Below, one piece after another: positions 52,809 through 61,779 of a DNA stretch of 64,000 nucleotides. The stretch's first letter is position 1. Each line of letters starts with the position of its first letter. A program made the position numbers and the translations under genes. Location: contig NZ_BMMK01000022.1 in NCBI RefSeq assembly GCF_014645795.1, positions 33,262 to 97,261 of the forward strand, written 5' to 3'. The notes under the pieces were generated by a model, which ran no database searches, was not told the DNA's origin, and saw only the letters and a program-made list of their open reading frames with translations. Source of the DNA: Longimycelium tulufanense. Lineage in GTDB: Bacteria; Actinomycetota; Actinomycetes; Mycobacteriales; Pseudonocardiaceae.

Positions 52809-53399
52809 TCAGGCAGCCTTCGCGTAGACGATGATGTTGTCGCGGTAGCTGCGTGCGGACGTGTCGAACGCGCCACCGCAGGTGATCAGCCGGAGCTCCG
52901 GGCCGGCGGTGTTGCCGTAGACGTCGTCCTCCGGGAACCGGTCCTTGTCAACTTGCTGGGTACGGGTGACAACGAACCTCGACTGGCTGCCGTCGCGGTT
53001 GTCCACCAGCACCTCGTCGCCCTTCTTCAGCTCCTTCAGGCGGAAGAAGATGCCGGGCTTGGCGTTGCCGTCGACGTGGCCGACGATGATCGCCGGGCCG
53101 GTGTTGCCCGGGATCGGGCTCTCCTTGTACCACGCGGCCTGCATCGGCTGCTCGACCGAGGGGATCTCCATCGAGCCGTCCCGCGTGAGCCCCACCGAGA
53201 CCAGCGATGACTCCGCGCCGATCTTCGGGATGCGGATCGTGGCGGGCGGGGAGGTCTTCTCGGCGACGGTACTGCCGCTGGCCGCGGGTGCCGGTGCCGT
53301 CGCGTCGTGCCCCGAGCCGCAGCCGCCGATCACGAGGAGAGCCGACACGAGCAGGGTGGCCGCGAGACCGCGGCCACCCCAGAGGCGGTACTGACGCAT
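52809..53399 (-). CDS. Class F sortase
   Basis: A 196-residue lipoprotein-like secreted enzyme (signal LLVSALLVIGGCG). The sortase domain holds VGHVDG (catalytic His), LRLITCGG (catalytic Cys, class F pattern) and SARSYRDNIIVYA (catalytic Arg). The class has no strict LPXTG preference. It starts three bases after the stop of its probable substrate gene. Confidence 0.92.
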   Translation of the reverse strand: MRQYRLWGGRGLAATLLVSALLVIGGCGSGHDATAPAPAASGSTVAEKTSPPATIRIPKIGAESSLVSVGLTRDGSMEIPSVEQPMQAAWYKESPIPGNTGPAIIVGHVDGNAKPGIFFRLKELKKGDEVLVDNRDGSQSRFVVTRTQQVDKDRFPEDDVYGNTAGPELRLITCGGAFDTSARSYRDNIIVYAKAA

Positions 53400-53402
53400 T
53401 CG

Positions 53403-54188
53403 TCAGCCTCGCGTGGTCCCGCCAGCGCCGGTCTCGATCCGACCCTTGGGCCTGATCTTGACCTGCGCGTTGCCGCCGCGCTGCGTGCTCACGTTCCGCT
53501 TGGCTGCCTGGGTCCGCGCCTTGGCCTGCGCCTCCTTCGCGCTCGCCGCATCCTGGGCGGGCTTCGGCGCGGTGGTGCCGGGGTCACCCGGCAGCACCTC
53601 GAAGGTGTAGGAAAGCTTCTCGTCGCCACACTGGGCGGAGACGGTGTGCTTGCCGGCCGGGGCGGAGTCCTTCACGGACGCGTTCACGGCCCAGGACGCC
53701 GCGTGCGGGTAGTAGCCGCCGGAAATCCGCTCCAAAGAGCCGAGGTCCAGCGCGTCCGAGCTGATGTTGGTCGGCCGGCCGTTGTGACCGGCGCGGTCGT
53801 CACAGCTGATGTAGACGAAGTACGGCTTGAGCCCCAGGAAGGTGATGCCCTTCTTGGCGGTGGGTGTATCCACCGTGGGCTTGGTGTAGTCGACCAGGCC
53901 GATGTGGGGCTTCACCCAGTCGCTCGGCCGGGTCGGCTTCGCCGTGGTCGAGGTCGCTGGCTTCGACGACTCCGCCTTCGTCGTCGTGGTGGCCGTCGGC
54001 TTCTCGTCCTGGGTGGGCGAGGGCACGGTGGTGGTCGACACCGGAGCCGTCGTCGGGGCCGAGGTGGTCGACGTCGTGGTCTCGGCCGGGCTGGACGAGG
54101 GCTCAGCGATTGCGGTCGGCGCGACGACGGCGGCCACGGTGGTGGCGGCCAGCGCGGCCCCCACCACCGGACCCACAGGTCTTCTCAC
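53403..54188 (-). CDS. Secreted Thr/Pro-rich protein, probable sortase substrate
   Basis: A 261-residue protein with a signal peptide (GAALAATTVAAVVAPTAIA), a Thr/Ser/Pro-rich stalk (residues 30-90), a globular domain with a Cys pair and a basic C terminus ending RPKGRIETGAGG, a P-x-x-x-x-TG-like sorting motif with no following membrane helix or tail. It is transcribed with the class F sortase. A C-terminal motif of this type beside class F sortases is a known arrangement; use of this one is inferred. Confidence 0.7.
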   Translation of the reverse strand: MRRPVGPVVGAALAATTVAAVVAPTAIAEPSSSPAETTTSTTSAPTTAPVSTTTVPSPTQDEKPTATTTTKAESSKPATSTTAKPTRPSDWVKPHIGLVDYTKPTVDTPTAKKGITFLGLKPYFVYISCDDRAGHNGRPTNISSDALDLGSLERISGGYYPHAASWAVNASVKDSAPAGKHTVSAQCGDEKLSYTFEVLPGDPGTTAPKPAQDAASAKEAQAKARTQAAKRNVSTQRGGNAQVKIRPKGRIETGAGGTTRG

Positions 54189-54778
54189 TGGTGATCTCCA
54201 TTGGTTTCCATACGCGCTTTCCCCTGGTCAGCGCGACATTGGCATGGCCCCGCTGACGCGGAGGCTCCCTCAGCATGCCCAAGTCGAAGCGGGGAACGGT
54301 AACCATAAGCAGGTGACGATCACAACATCGGATGGCCGGGGGTTCGCGTCCCTTATGGGCGCGGACCGACGATCGTGGGGAGCCATGCTCTAGACGTGGA
54401 TCTCTTGACGAGCGCGCCCGGCTCGATCAACAAGTCCAGCACCGTGGGCGTGTTTCTCCACCAACAGCAAGCTCTGGACGGAATGTTGGAACATGAGAGG
54501 CGGAGGTACGGGGGGCCTGGTGGGAGCAGCGGCGCACGATCCTCCGGTGGCCTGGTATTGACAGACAGAGGTCGCTGTCAGCCCGCCCGGTCGGTCGCGC
54601 GTTGATCGGCGCTAACGGAGGTTGTGGTACCGCCGCCAGTCTCAGACCCGGATTGGCCTGCTGACCACAGGATGGTGTGGCGCGGTACTGATGAGCAGTG
54701 ACCCGCCACATCCTCGTTTGATAACGAGCGGGCTTCGGGTCGCGACCGGTAGCGTGGCACCCCGATCGAGGGGGTGCT
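54189..54778. other. 590-base gap, no confident gene
   Basis: Short open frames occur on both strands, but none has a ribosome site plus protein-like composition. The left part carries the promoter of the sortase-substrate gene. A 22-codon frame ending HDPPVAWY at about 54490-54560 could be the tail of a lost gene. I see nothing further. Confidence 0.5.
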
Positions 54779-55156
54779 ATGCGCATCGTGCAGCGCTATC
54801 GGCCCGGACTTGTTGCTGTGGCGGTCGTTGCGATCACCATCGTGGCGGCACTCGCTATCACCAAGGTTGGCGGTGAGGGGTCAGCGGGAGTGTCCCCGGA
54901 CACCACCTCACCGCCAGCTGAGTGGACGATCTACGCAGCTTCGATCCAACAGGTCCTGCCAGGACCAGACCCCAACTCAGTCGTCATCCAGGTGGATTTA
55001 CCGGCAGGTGCTCCGGGGTGTGCCCTTGATCCACGCGTCATCCAACTCCAAGAACTCGACAACACCATCTACGCCAACGTCGTCTTCTCGTCCCATGCCG
55101 CCGACACCGCCGGTGCCTGCCCCACCGGGGGCACTACAAGGATGGGACCAGGGTGA
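54779..55156 (+). pseudogene. Truncated exported protein at a recombination junction
   Basis: Signal or anchor segment VAVVAITIVAALAITKV, then a strand-rich domain with DLPAGAPGCALDPRVIQLQE and TIYANVVFSSHAADTAGACP. Relatives continue beyond this last Cys-Pro by several strands, from memory. Here the frame runs on for only nine codons into DNA that belongs to the recombinase end. I infer that the 3' part was displaced by integration near 55125-55145. Confidence 0.5.
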
Positions 55157-57006
55157 TCGTCGGCTGGGACGTGACCCTGGTCCTTGTTGTTTTGTTCCTG
55201 CTGGTCACCACCTTGTTGACGCCGCAGCGGTGCCACGGCGGTGCGGGCGGCGTGGCGGGCCGCTGTGATGGTCTGCCCGGTGAGGGTGATACGGCAGGTG
55301 GCCTGGTTGGTGTGTTTGTTGTAGTGGATTTCCAGTCGTAGCGCCTCAAACAGGGCGCGGGCAAGATCGTCGGAGAGCTCGTCGATCTGGATCTTCGCGA
55401 CTGGTAGCGCGTCGATCAGGTCGGGGTTGGGTGCGTGCAGGATGCGTTCCTCGACCTCGGCGAGTTGGGACTCGAACTGTTGTTTCTGCGCGCGTAGCTC
55501 GGCGCGGCGCTCGTTGATGTCGCGGATGAGGTCCCGGTCGGGGTCATCGACGAGTTCGAGGTTGCGCACGGTTCTTTTGATCTTGGCTTCGGTGTCGGCA
55601 ATGCTGCGGCGCAGTGCCGCTACTCGCTGCTCGCGTTCCTGGTGGGCGGCGGCATCAAGGATGCGGATACTGGCGTCGAGCAGGTGTCGTCGATAAGCGC
55701 CGAAGACGTGATGGGCGAAGAAGGCGTTGAGCTTGTCCACGAGGGCGTCTTCACGAACGAAGATACTCACCGGGTGTTCCTTGGGGACATAGTCCCTCTT
55801 GGGGGCGCATACGTAGTAGGCGTGCTGGTGGCGGGTTTTGCCGAACATGCGGCGTCCGCACAAGTCGCAGAACAGGTAGGTGCGCAGCCGGTAGACGCGC
55901 TTGGTCTGCGGGTGGTTGACGTTGGCACCTGCGGCGCTGCGGGAGCCGAAGCGATGACCGCTGACCTGTTGGACTTGGATGTAGGTGTCGAGGCTGACCA
56001 GTGCCTCGTGGACGGGCTCGGGCGACCAGATCCACTCGGAGACGGGGTTGAGCGTGTTGCCGCCGGTCTTGCGGGCGTGCCGGTTCCACACCATGTGCCC
56101 GGTGTGTTTGGGGTTGCTGAGGATGTCGCGGACGTTGGAGTAGGTCCAACGGCCGATCGCCCGGCTCGGGTCGACCGGTGTGGGCGGCGGGTTGCTGGCA
56201 GGGTCGAGGTTGAGCCGGTCAGCGATAGCTTGGTAGCCCAAGCGTTCCTCAAGCCGCCACGTGAAAATCTTCTTCACCACGGGGGCTTGGAGGGGGTCAG
56301 GCTCGAGGAACGTCTTCTTCTGGCCCTTGGCGCGTTTGGCCGGGACAGGGTGCGGGACGCGTTTGGCACGGTAGCCGTAGCAGGGCTTACCGACGTTGTA
56401 GCCCTCCTCGGTGTGCACGGCGAACCCGTCCCAGGACTTCTCCAGCATCTCCACGACGTAGAACTCGGAGATGCCCTGTTTGACCCGGCGGGTGAGCAAC
56501 TGCGTGGCGATCTTGGCCTTGCGACCGTTCTGTGCGAGTTGGAACGGTTCGTCCGCGGCCAGCAGCCGCACCCCGGCGCGTTCGAGGCGGTTCTCGATGT
56601 CGGTGGCGATATAAGTGCGGCGGGCGATGCGGTCGATGGACTCACAGATCACGTAGTCGAAACGCCGATCCGGGCGTTCGGCCTCGGCCAGCAAGTCCTG
56701 AATGCCTCCATCGCGCGGGATGGGGATCTGGAACTGCTCGTGCGCGCTACCGCGCCCGCGGGCGGCGAGGTCCTTGCGGCCGGACTCAATGTCATAGAAG
56801 TGCGCCACAATCAGCGCGTTGTCGGGCAGCACCATCTGCGAGGCACGCAACTGGCGAGGCAGCGAGAGGGTCGGGTCCTGCTGGTCGTAGGTCGAGGTCC
56901 GCCCCGCCCACGCCACACGGATCAGCGACACGCTCGGCTCCGCATGACCGGGACAGTCGCTCTCGTCGCGTCGGTAGGGGCTGCGGGCTCGTCCTAGGCG
57001 GCTCAT
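55069..57006 (-). CDS. Large serine recombinase
   Basis: A 645-residue protein. Catalytic Ser38 is in GRTSTYDQQD. The resolvase domain continues with ESIDRIARRTY, followed by the recombinase DNA-binding domain (YSNVRDILSNPKHTGHMVWN), a zinc ribbon with FCDLCGRRM and YVCAPKR, and a long coiled coil. The ATG at 57006 overlaps the stop of a 41-residue gene. The last 30 residues (VPADDHPGPILVV...) are encoded by the flanking truncated gene's antisense strand, showing that the frame runs over the integration point. Confidence 0.9.
   Translation of the reverse strand: MSRLGRARSPYRRDESDCPGHAEPSVSLIRVAWAGRTSTYDQQDPTLSLPRQLRASQMVLPDNALIVAHFYDIESGRKDLAARGRGSAHEQFQIPIPRDGGIQDLLAEAERPDRRFDYVICESIDRIARRTYIATDIENRLERAGVRLLAADEPFQLAQNGRKAKIATQLLTRRVKQGISEFYVVEMLEKSWDGFAVHTEEGYNVGKPCYGYRAKRVPHPVPAKRAKGQKKTFLEPDPLQAPVVKKIFTWRLEERLGYQAIADRLNLDPASNPPPTPVDPSRAIGRWTYSNVRDILSNPKHTGHMVWNRHARKTGGNTLNPVSEWIWSPEPVHEALVSLDTYIQVQQVSGHRFGSRSAAGANVNHPQTKRVYRLRTYLFCDLCGRRMFGKTRHQHAYYVCAPKRDYVPKEHPVSIFVREDALVDKLNAFFAHHVFGAYRRHLLDASIRILDAAAHQEREQRVAALRRSIADTEAKIKRTVRNLELVDDPDRDLIRDINERRAELRAQKQQFESQLAEVEERILHAPNPDLIDALPVAKIQIDELSDDLARALFEALRLEIHYNKHTNQATCRITLTGQTITAARHAARTAVAPLRRQQGGDQQEQNNKDQGHVPADDHPGPILVVPPVGQAPAVSAAWDEKTTLA
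55145..55183. repeat. Inverted repeat at recombinase 3' end, attachment-site candidate
   Basis: GGACCAGGGT (55145-55154) pairs perfectly with ACCCTGGTCC (55174-55183), 19 bases apart. It sits at the end of the truncated exported-protein gene and under the C terminus of the recombinase, where an att site for a large serine recombinase is expected. Confidence 0.5.
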
Positions 57007-57128
57007 CCCAGCCCACGCTCGGACCTGTTCCGGGCCAGCCATTCGGTCACCTCCCACAGCACACGGGCCTGCTGCTGCGCGAGCCGTTCACCGTCCGGAC
57101 CGTCCAGGATGCGGATCTCCCACACCAT
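57003..57128 (-). CDS. 41-residue protein preceding the recombinase
   Basis: Encodes MVWEIRILDGPDGERLAQQQ and a short helix, with an ATGA overlap to the recombinase. The ribosome site ggag directly abuts the ATG, which is weak. Small co-directional genes of this kind often precede element recombinases. Confidence 0.45.
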   Translation of the reverse strand: MVWEIRILDGPDGERLAQQQARVLWEVTEWLARNRSERGLG

Positions 57129-57274
57129 CTCCGGGGGTTCAGCGTCCCGACACCGACCAGAGGCGGAGCGCCGCCTGCGGGGTGGTGCGGAGTTCGCCGG
57201 TCCACAGTGACCGTGGGGGCCGCGCGGTGGACGACTGGGCGTCCGCTGATGCTGCTCAGTACGCCGCCCACCAC

Positions 57275-57892
57275 TCACCCCAGCCCTCGCGTGCCGTCCT
57301 CGGCGACCATACCCTGACTGTCCGATAAGGATGATCGAATCGCGCCGAGTCGTTGTGCTGACAGGAGAACATCCAACGGAGCGCTCTCAGTGCTTCCCAC
57401 ATCCCATGCCCACCGTCGCAAGCGCTGCTGGGTCGCGCTGAGGATGTCGAGCCGTGCCGGTGTGGCGATCACCGGGTCGTCGAGGGTGACCACTCGGACG
57501 CCATGCTCGGCAAGGTTCTCCTCGATGCGGACACGGTCGGCGAGCCGACGGGACAACCGATCGACGTCACTGCAGGCGACAACATCGAAGAGGCGGTCGG
57601 GTCGGCACGCACGGTCGAGCAGGTCGATCAGCCCTCCATCCACCGGGCGCCCGTCCAGATGCCACATAGCAGTGGAGCGAGTGCTGCCACGCAAACCGTT
57701 CCAAGGACCGACATCGGCAAAACATCCAGCAATGGTCGCTCCGGCGGGAAGCGCGGCAGCGACCACCCGCAGTTGCCGTTGTATCGCGGTGTGCGGGTCA
57801 TCAGCGCACGCGACACGGCCGTAGAACGCCACACGCACTCCCCCGGCACACACCGGATGGAACACGCCAGGGGCAGACGGACTCGCCATCAT
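57275..57892 (-). CDS. Serine-recombinase-like protein without the catalytic serine
   Basis: A 205-residue protein with the N-terminal resolvase fold: VRVAFYGRVACADDPHTAIQ, then CSDVDRLSRRLADRVRI, the Arg region normally around the active site. The expected Ser is Ala28 (FYGRVA instead of YxRVS), and no DNA-binding domain follows. It is therefore not expected to cut DNA and may act as a directionality or regulatory partner. The ATG at 57892 overlaps the preceding lipoprotein stop. Confidence 0.75.
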   Translation of the reverse strand: MMASPSAPGVFHPVCAGGVRVAFYGRVACADDPHTAIQRQLRVVAAALPAGATIAGCFADVGPWNGLRGSTRSTAMWHLDGRPVDGGLIDLLDRACRPDRLFDVVACSDVDRLSRRLADRVRIEENLAEHGVRVVTLDDPVIATPARLDILSATQQRLRRWAWDVGSTESAPLDVLLSAQRLGAIRSSLSDSQGMVAEDGTRGLG

Positions 57893-58536
57893 AGAACCCC
57901 CTTTCTGTTGCAGGACTCGTAGTTGCCCAACGCCCACCCACCGGATCGACACTGGTGTATCCACGCTCTGTGCGTCGCGACGGTCAAGCCCGGCTGTTTT
58001 TCCACGATCGCATTGATTCGGCGCCGCCCACCCGGCTTGCCATCGAGAGGCTGACCGCTGTCGGCGCGATACTTCACCCAGCGAGTGGAATCGCCACAGT
58101 CGGAAATAATGATCTTTTTGGGATCATCGGCCGGATCCGCGGAGAACGCCTGCGGGTTCAGAACAGGCTCACCCTTGGTGACGAGGCCGTTGTAGTGATC
58201 GGCATACAGCGCCCGTGACATGTTGGTCAATGCCAGACCGGTGGCGTGATGACCCAGCTTGGCTGATCGCCAATCGGAAGTCTGGCCTGCCTCGACAAAG
58301 TCCTGCCACATACCCCGATAGGCCGCGACCGCGTCCTGCTGAGCCTTCTCTGGCACTGATTCACTCGACGAAGGAGCAGGTGAGGATGGTGCGGACCGGT
58401 CGGCTGACGTGCTCAAACGTGCGTGCTCACGGCTGCCCGAACTGCAGGAGGCGAGTGCAAGAGCCGACGCCACCCCGACGACTGCTAACGCCGCCGCTCG
58501 GCCCTGCCGCGCGTTCAAGGTCATCTCCTCACCCAT
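57889..58536 (-). CDS. Secreted lipoprotein
   Basis: About 215 residues with a lipobox (LALASCSS), a Ser/Pro linker, then AAYRGMWQDFVEAGQ, and late Cys in ISDCGDSTRW and HQCRSGGWALGNYESC. Its domain resembles NTF2-like exported accessory proteins of actinobacteria. The start is uncertain between ATG 58536 and 58524. Coupled to the recombinase-like gene. Confidence 0.65.
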   Translation of the reverse strand: MGEEMTLNARQGRAAALAVVGVASALALASCSSGSREHARLSTSADRSAPSSPAPSSSESVPEKAQQDAVAAYRGMWQDFVEAGQTSDWRSAKLGHHATGLALTNMSRALYADHYNGLVTKGEPVLNPQAFSADPADDPKKIIISDCGDSTRWVKYRADSGQPLDGKPGGRRRINAIVEKQPGLTVATHRAWIHQCRSGGWALGNYESCNRKGVL

Positions 58537-58787
58537 GTCTACGCCAACGCTCCGTAATGATCTTATTGCTCTGCGTGCGGCGTTCACTGTCTACACGATG
58601 CATCCCTCTCGAAGGAAGAGGGTGTGAAGACGAACTCGAAGTCCGTATAGTGCCCCGGACGCTCTCCAGCCCTTCAGTCCTCGACGGTGTGCCAGCGAGT
58701 TTTCCAACAGGCGGTACAGGAGCGAAGTCAGCGATCCCGATCAGGATCACAACGCATATTCGCGATCACATGTGACTGGATGAATTG

Positions 58788-59426
58788 ATGTTGGTGGCAC
58801 TCATCGCGTTATGGCCGACTATTGGTGCACTCACCGGGGCCACGCTCTCGACTGTGACCCTCCGTCTGTTGAACTCGCCGTCCACCACTCCGTTCACGGG
58901 GCGGACCATCGCGGCCCTGCTGACGGGAATTCTGTTCGGTCTCCTGACGTGGCGCGTCGGTGCGAACGTCGACCTGCTGCCCTACAGCTACCTCGCCGCG
59001 GTCGGGGTTCCACTCGCGATCATCGACACGGTCGAGCAACGCCTGCCCAGTCCGTTGGTGCTGCCCAGCTACCTCATCCTCGGCGCCACCTTCACCCTGT
59101 CGGCCACCGTGCACACGACCCCCGGGTCGCTGCTGCGGGCGCTGGTGGGCATGGTCCTGCTCGCCGGGTTCTACCTCGCACTCGCCGTCATCAGTGCCGG
59201 CGGCCTCGGGGCCGGAGACGTCAAACTCGGCGGCCTCCTCGGCCTCGCCCTGGCATGGCAGAGCTGGACCGCCCTCCTCACCGGCACGCTGCTGGGATGG
59301 CTCCTGGCCGCTGTCACCTGGACCGCCCTGCGGTTCAGCCCACGGTGGCACCGAGACTCCACAATCCCTCTCGGTCCGTTCCTGCTGGCCGGAGCCTTCG
59401 CCGCGCTCCTCACCCAGCCCCAGTAG
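58788..59426 (+). CDS. Type 4 prepilin peptidase-like protein (A24 family)
   Basis: A 212-residue polytopic protein with the two aspartate motifs of A24 peptidases: IDTVEQRLP (about residue 79) and GAGDVKLGG (about residue 142). It lacks the N-terminal methylase domain of full-length prepilin peptidases, like the short CpaA/TadV type. No pilin gene is visible next to it. Confidence 0.85.
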   Translation: MLVALIALWPTIGALTGATLSTVTLRLLNSPSTTPFTGRTIAALLTGILFGLLTWRVGANVDLLPYSYLAAVGVPLAIIDTVEQRLPSPLVLPSYLILGATFTLSATVHTTPGSLLRALVGMVLLAGFYLALAVISAGGLGAGDVKLGGLLGLALAWQSWTALLTGTLLGWLLAAVTWTALRFSPRWHRDSTIPLGPFLLAGAFAALLTQPQ

Positions 59427-59578
59427 GCCCGCCCGGGTCGCTGCCGGGGCGAAGCGTCGACCACGACCCATCGTGTGGCGCTGATCAATGGTCAGGTATA
59501 TCTCGTGGAACCACCCACCGTAGCCAGCGTCATACAGAAGGATGTCTGTTCAGGTGCACGTCCGGGGAAGGGTGACGC

Positions 59579-60031
59579 ATGGGTGAGATGGTGAGCGGCT
59601 TCTGGGCCGCCTCCGCTGTCGGGGGTGCGGCCGGTGCCGCCGCGGCAGCGGCCGGGGCCACAGCACATGCCGCCGACGCCGCGCGCGGGGCCAGCGAGGG
59701 TGGAGGCGGCAGCGGAGCCGGTGCACACTTCGCCGTTGATCGCGACCAGATCCCTGGTCTGATCAACGATCTCAAGGAAGCCAAGGTGAAGCTCGAGGAT
59801 GCGGCGAACGTGGCGAAGCAAGCCGCGAACTGGCCAGCACCCGGCAACGATCCCTACAGCCCGAGCGCCGCGAAGCGGATGGGACCCGAGCTTGTTCAGA
59901 ACTACCTCGCTGCCAACGCACAACAGCAGGCAGACATCGAGAACATGATCAAGAGCCTGGAAGCGGCGATGACCTCCTACGACAACGCCGACGAGTCGGC
60001 GCGGGCGTCCTTCCAGCAGAAGCGGAGCTAA
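59579..60031 (+). CDS. ESX-like protein with Ala/Gly-rich N-terminus
   Basis: A 150-residue protein. An Ala-rich stretch (residues 10-40) is followed by two helices (DQIPGLINDLKEAKVKLEDA and NAQQQADIENMIKSLEAAM) around a Pro-rich turn (NWPAPGNDPYSP), an ESX-like hairpin. It is followed by a DUF3558-type lipoprotein 6 bases downstream, a pairing repeated in inverted orientation at 61780-62764. Confidence 0.6.
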   Translation: MGEMVSGFWAASAVGGAAGAAAAAAGATAHAADAARGASEGGGGSGAGAHFAVDRDQIPGLINDLKEAKVKLEDAANVAKQAANWPAPGNDPYSPSAAKRMGPELVQNYLAANAQQQADIENMIKSLEAAMTSYDNADESARASFQQKRS

Positions 60032-60037
60032 ACGACC

Positions 60038-60658
60038 ATGCGCAAGGCGACGGCGGCAATCGGCACAGTAGTCAGTGCACTCCTGCTGGCCGGGTGTAGC
60101 TCCAGCGCGACTGGCGGCAACGCCCAGCCCGCCTCGACGACCTCAGCCACTACCGGCACGGAGTCCGGTTCAAGTCCCGGCAACCCCGATGTGCCACGAG
60201 TGCCGAAACCACTGGATACCGCGAAGTTCCAGCAGGACCCGTGCAGTGTGCTCACCAAGGCGCAGCTCCAAGCACTCCACATCGGTGCCCAGGGGTCACC
60301 TGCAGACATCAATGATCAACCGAACTGCCGCTGGCCGGACACCTTCGGGCCGTCCCAGATGAGTGTGTCCGTCACCTTCATGACCAAGGGAGACGGGCTG
60401 GCCGGGCTGTACAGCCGCAGCAGCACCTTCAAAGTCTTCCGCCCCTTCCAGATCGACGGCTACCCGGCCGCCGTCGTCCTGGCCTTTCTGGACCAACGCT
60501 CCCAAGGCGTGTGCGACGTGGACGTGGCCGTCACCGACAAGCTCGTCTACCTGGTCCAAGCGAAGATGCACAGTGACGCCCCCGACTACACCACGCCCTG
60601 CGAGCGAACCAAGACCGTTGCCGGTGAAGTCCTCAAGACCCTCAAGGCAGCCTCCTGA
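60038..60658 (+). CDS. DUF3558-type lipoprotein
   Basis: A 206-residue lipoprotein (lipobox LLLAGCSS) with the DUF3558 landmarks: QDPCSVLTKAQLQAL, QPNCRWPDTF, a CDVDVAV strand and a late CERTKTVAGEVLKTL. It is in one transcription unit with the ESX-like gene. Function unknown. Confidence 0.85.
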   Translation: MRKATAAIGTVVSALLLAGCSSSATGGNAQPASTTSATTGTESGSSPGNPDVPRVPKPLDTAKFQQDPCSVLTKAQLQALHIGAQGSPADINDQPNCRWPDTFGPSQMSVSVTFMTKGDGLAGLYSRSSTFKVFRPFQIDGYPAAVVLAFLDQRSQGVCDVDVAVTDKLVYLVQAKMHSDAPDYTTPCERTKTVAGEVLKTLKAAS

Positions 60659-60887
60659 CCTCGCCCACACTGACCCACGGTGGACCACGCAGACAGCGAC
60701 CTGCGGCGTGGTCACCAACTCGGAGGTCATCGCCGGGGAAGTCGGTCACCACGACACCGATCTCTCCAGCCAACAAGGATGGGCAGCGCGCGAGCCGGCG
60801 GGCATCGACCGAGGTTGATCCCGCTACGGGAAGGGGCGGCACCGGCACCAAGCCACGGTTACGGATCGATCGGGGTCCGGTGCGGTG

Positions 60888-61715
60888 TCAGCCCAGCAGG
60901 GCCACCGCGAGGACGCCGATCGTCACGTTCGCGCACACGTGGACCAGGTATGGGATGGCGACGCCGTTCGTGCGCAGCCGGAGCACGCCCAGCGCCGCGC
61001 CCCACACCCCAGCCATGAGCATGCCCCACCAGCCCGACGGAAAACCGTGGAGGTGGGCGAGGCCGAACGCCACCGCCTGCATCGCGACCGCGGGCCAGGC
61101 CCCGAACACCACGCCGAGCTCGGTCTGCAGCACCCCCCGGAACAGCGCCTCCTCCCAGATCGGGTTGACCAGGGAGAAACCAAGGACCCCCAGCACGGCG
61201 ACCCACCACAGCCGCGCCCCCAGATCGGCCAAATACTCCGACGGCGACGGACCGTCAGTGTTCGCCCAGACAATGAGCGCCGCAGCACCCGCGAGGATGG
61301 TCACGGCCGCCAGCCCCAGGCTGTCCACACCCCACCGACCCCAGCGCAGCCACGGCAGGGCGGGCCGCAGGTCCGGCCACCGGCCCGCCACCGCCCTGAG
61401 CACCAGGATCGGCGCCACGCACACCACGACCGTGGTCACCGCGGGATTCAGACCGCTGTGCGCACCCAACGCGAAACCGGCGAACACCACGTCGACAAAC
61501 ACCGTCAGCCGGACCGCCGAGACCGACCGCGCCCCGAACGCGACCACGGTGCACACCGCCAGTCCCGCCGCCACCCACACCGTCCGCGTGGGAGCGGTCG
61601 CCACCGGCGGTACTGCGGCCACAAAGCCTGCCAGACAGCCAACAGCGACCACCACCACTGCCCCGGCAATCGTGGTCCGCCGCGGGCGAACGTCCGTACC
61701 GTTACTCATCATCAC
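60888..61715 (-). CDS. CPBP-family intramembrane metalloprotease
   Basis: A 275-residue protein of about eight helices with the CPBP/Abi motifs EEALFRG, FGLAHLHG and HVCANVTIG. These proteases are often bacteriocin self-immunity or surface-processing enzymes. It stands between two ESX-like/lipoprotein pairs of opposite orientation. Confidence 0.88.
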   Translation of the reverse strand: MMMSNGTDVRPRRTTIAGAVVVVAVGCLAGFVAAVPPVATAPTRTVWVAAGLAVCTVVAFGARSVSAVRLTVFVDVVFAGFALGAHSGLNPAVTTVVVCVAPILVLRAVAGRWPDLRPALPWLRWGRWGVDSLGLAAVTILAGAAALIVWANTDGPSPSEYLADLGARLWWVAVLGVLGFSLVNPIWEEALFRGVLQTELGVVFGAWPAVAMQAVAFGLAHLHGFPSGWWGMLMAGVWGAALGVLRLRTNGVAIPYLVHVCANVTIGVLAVALLG

Positions 61716-61779
61716 CTACCGTAGGAGTGGCGACCTACAGTCGGTGGGATCCCGATCCACAACCGGGTGAGCTCGAACC

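Noticed and set aside
54375-54605. 76-residue ORF in the 54 kb gap
   Set aside because: No ribosome site and low-complexity Gly/Arg composition after the first 35 residues.
55153-55341. 62-residue membrane-like ORF at the recombinase 3' end
   Set aside because: It is antisense to the recombinase and hydrophobic by chance of codon complement.
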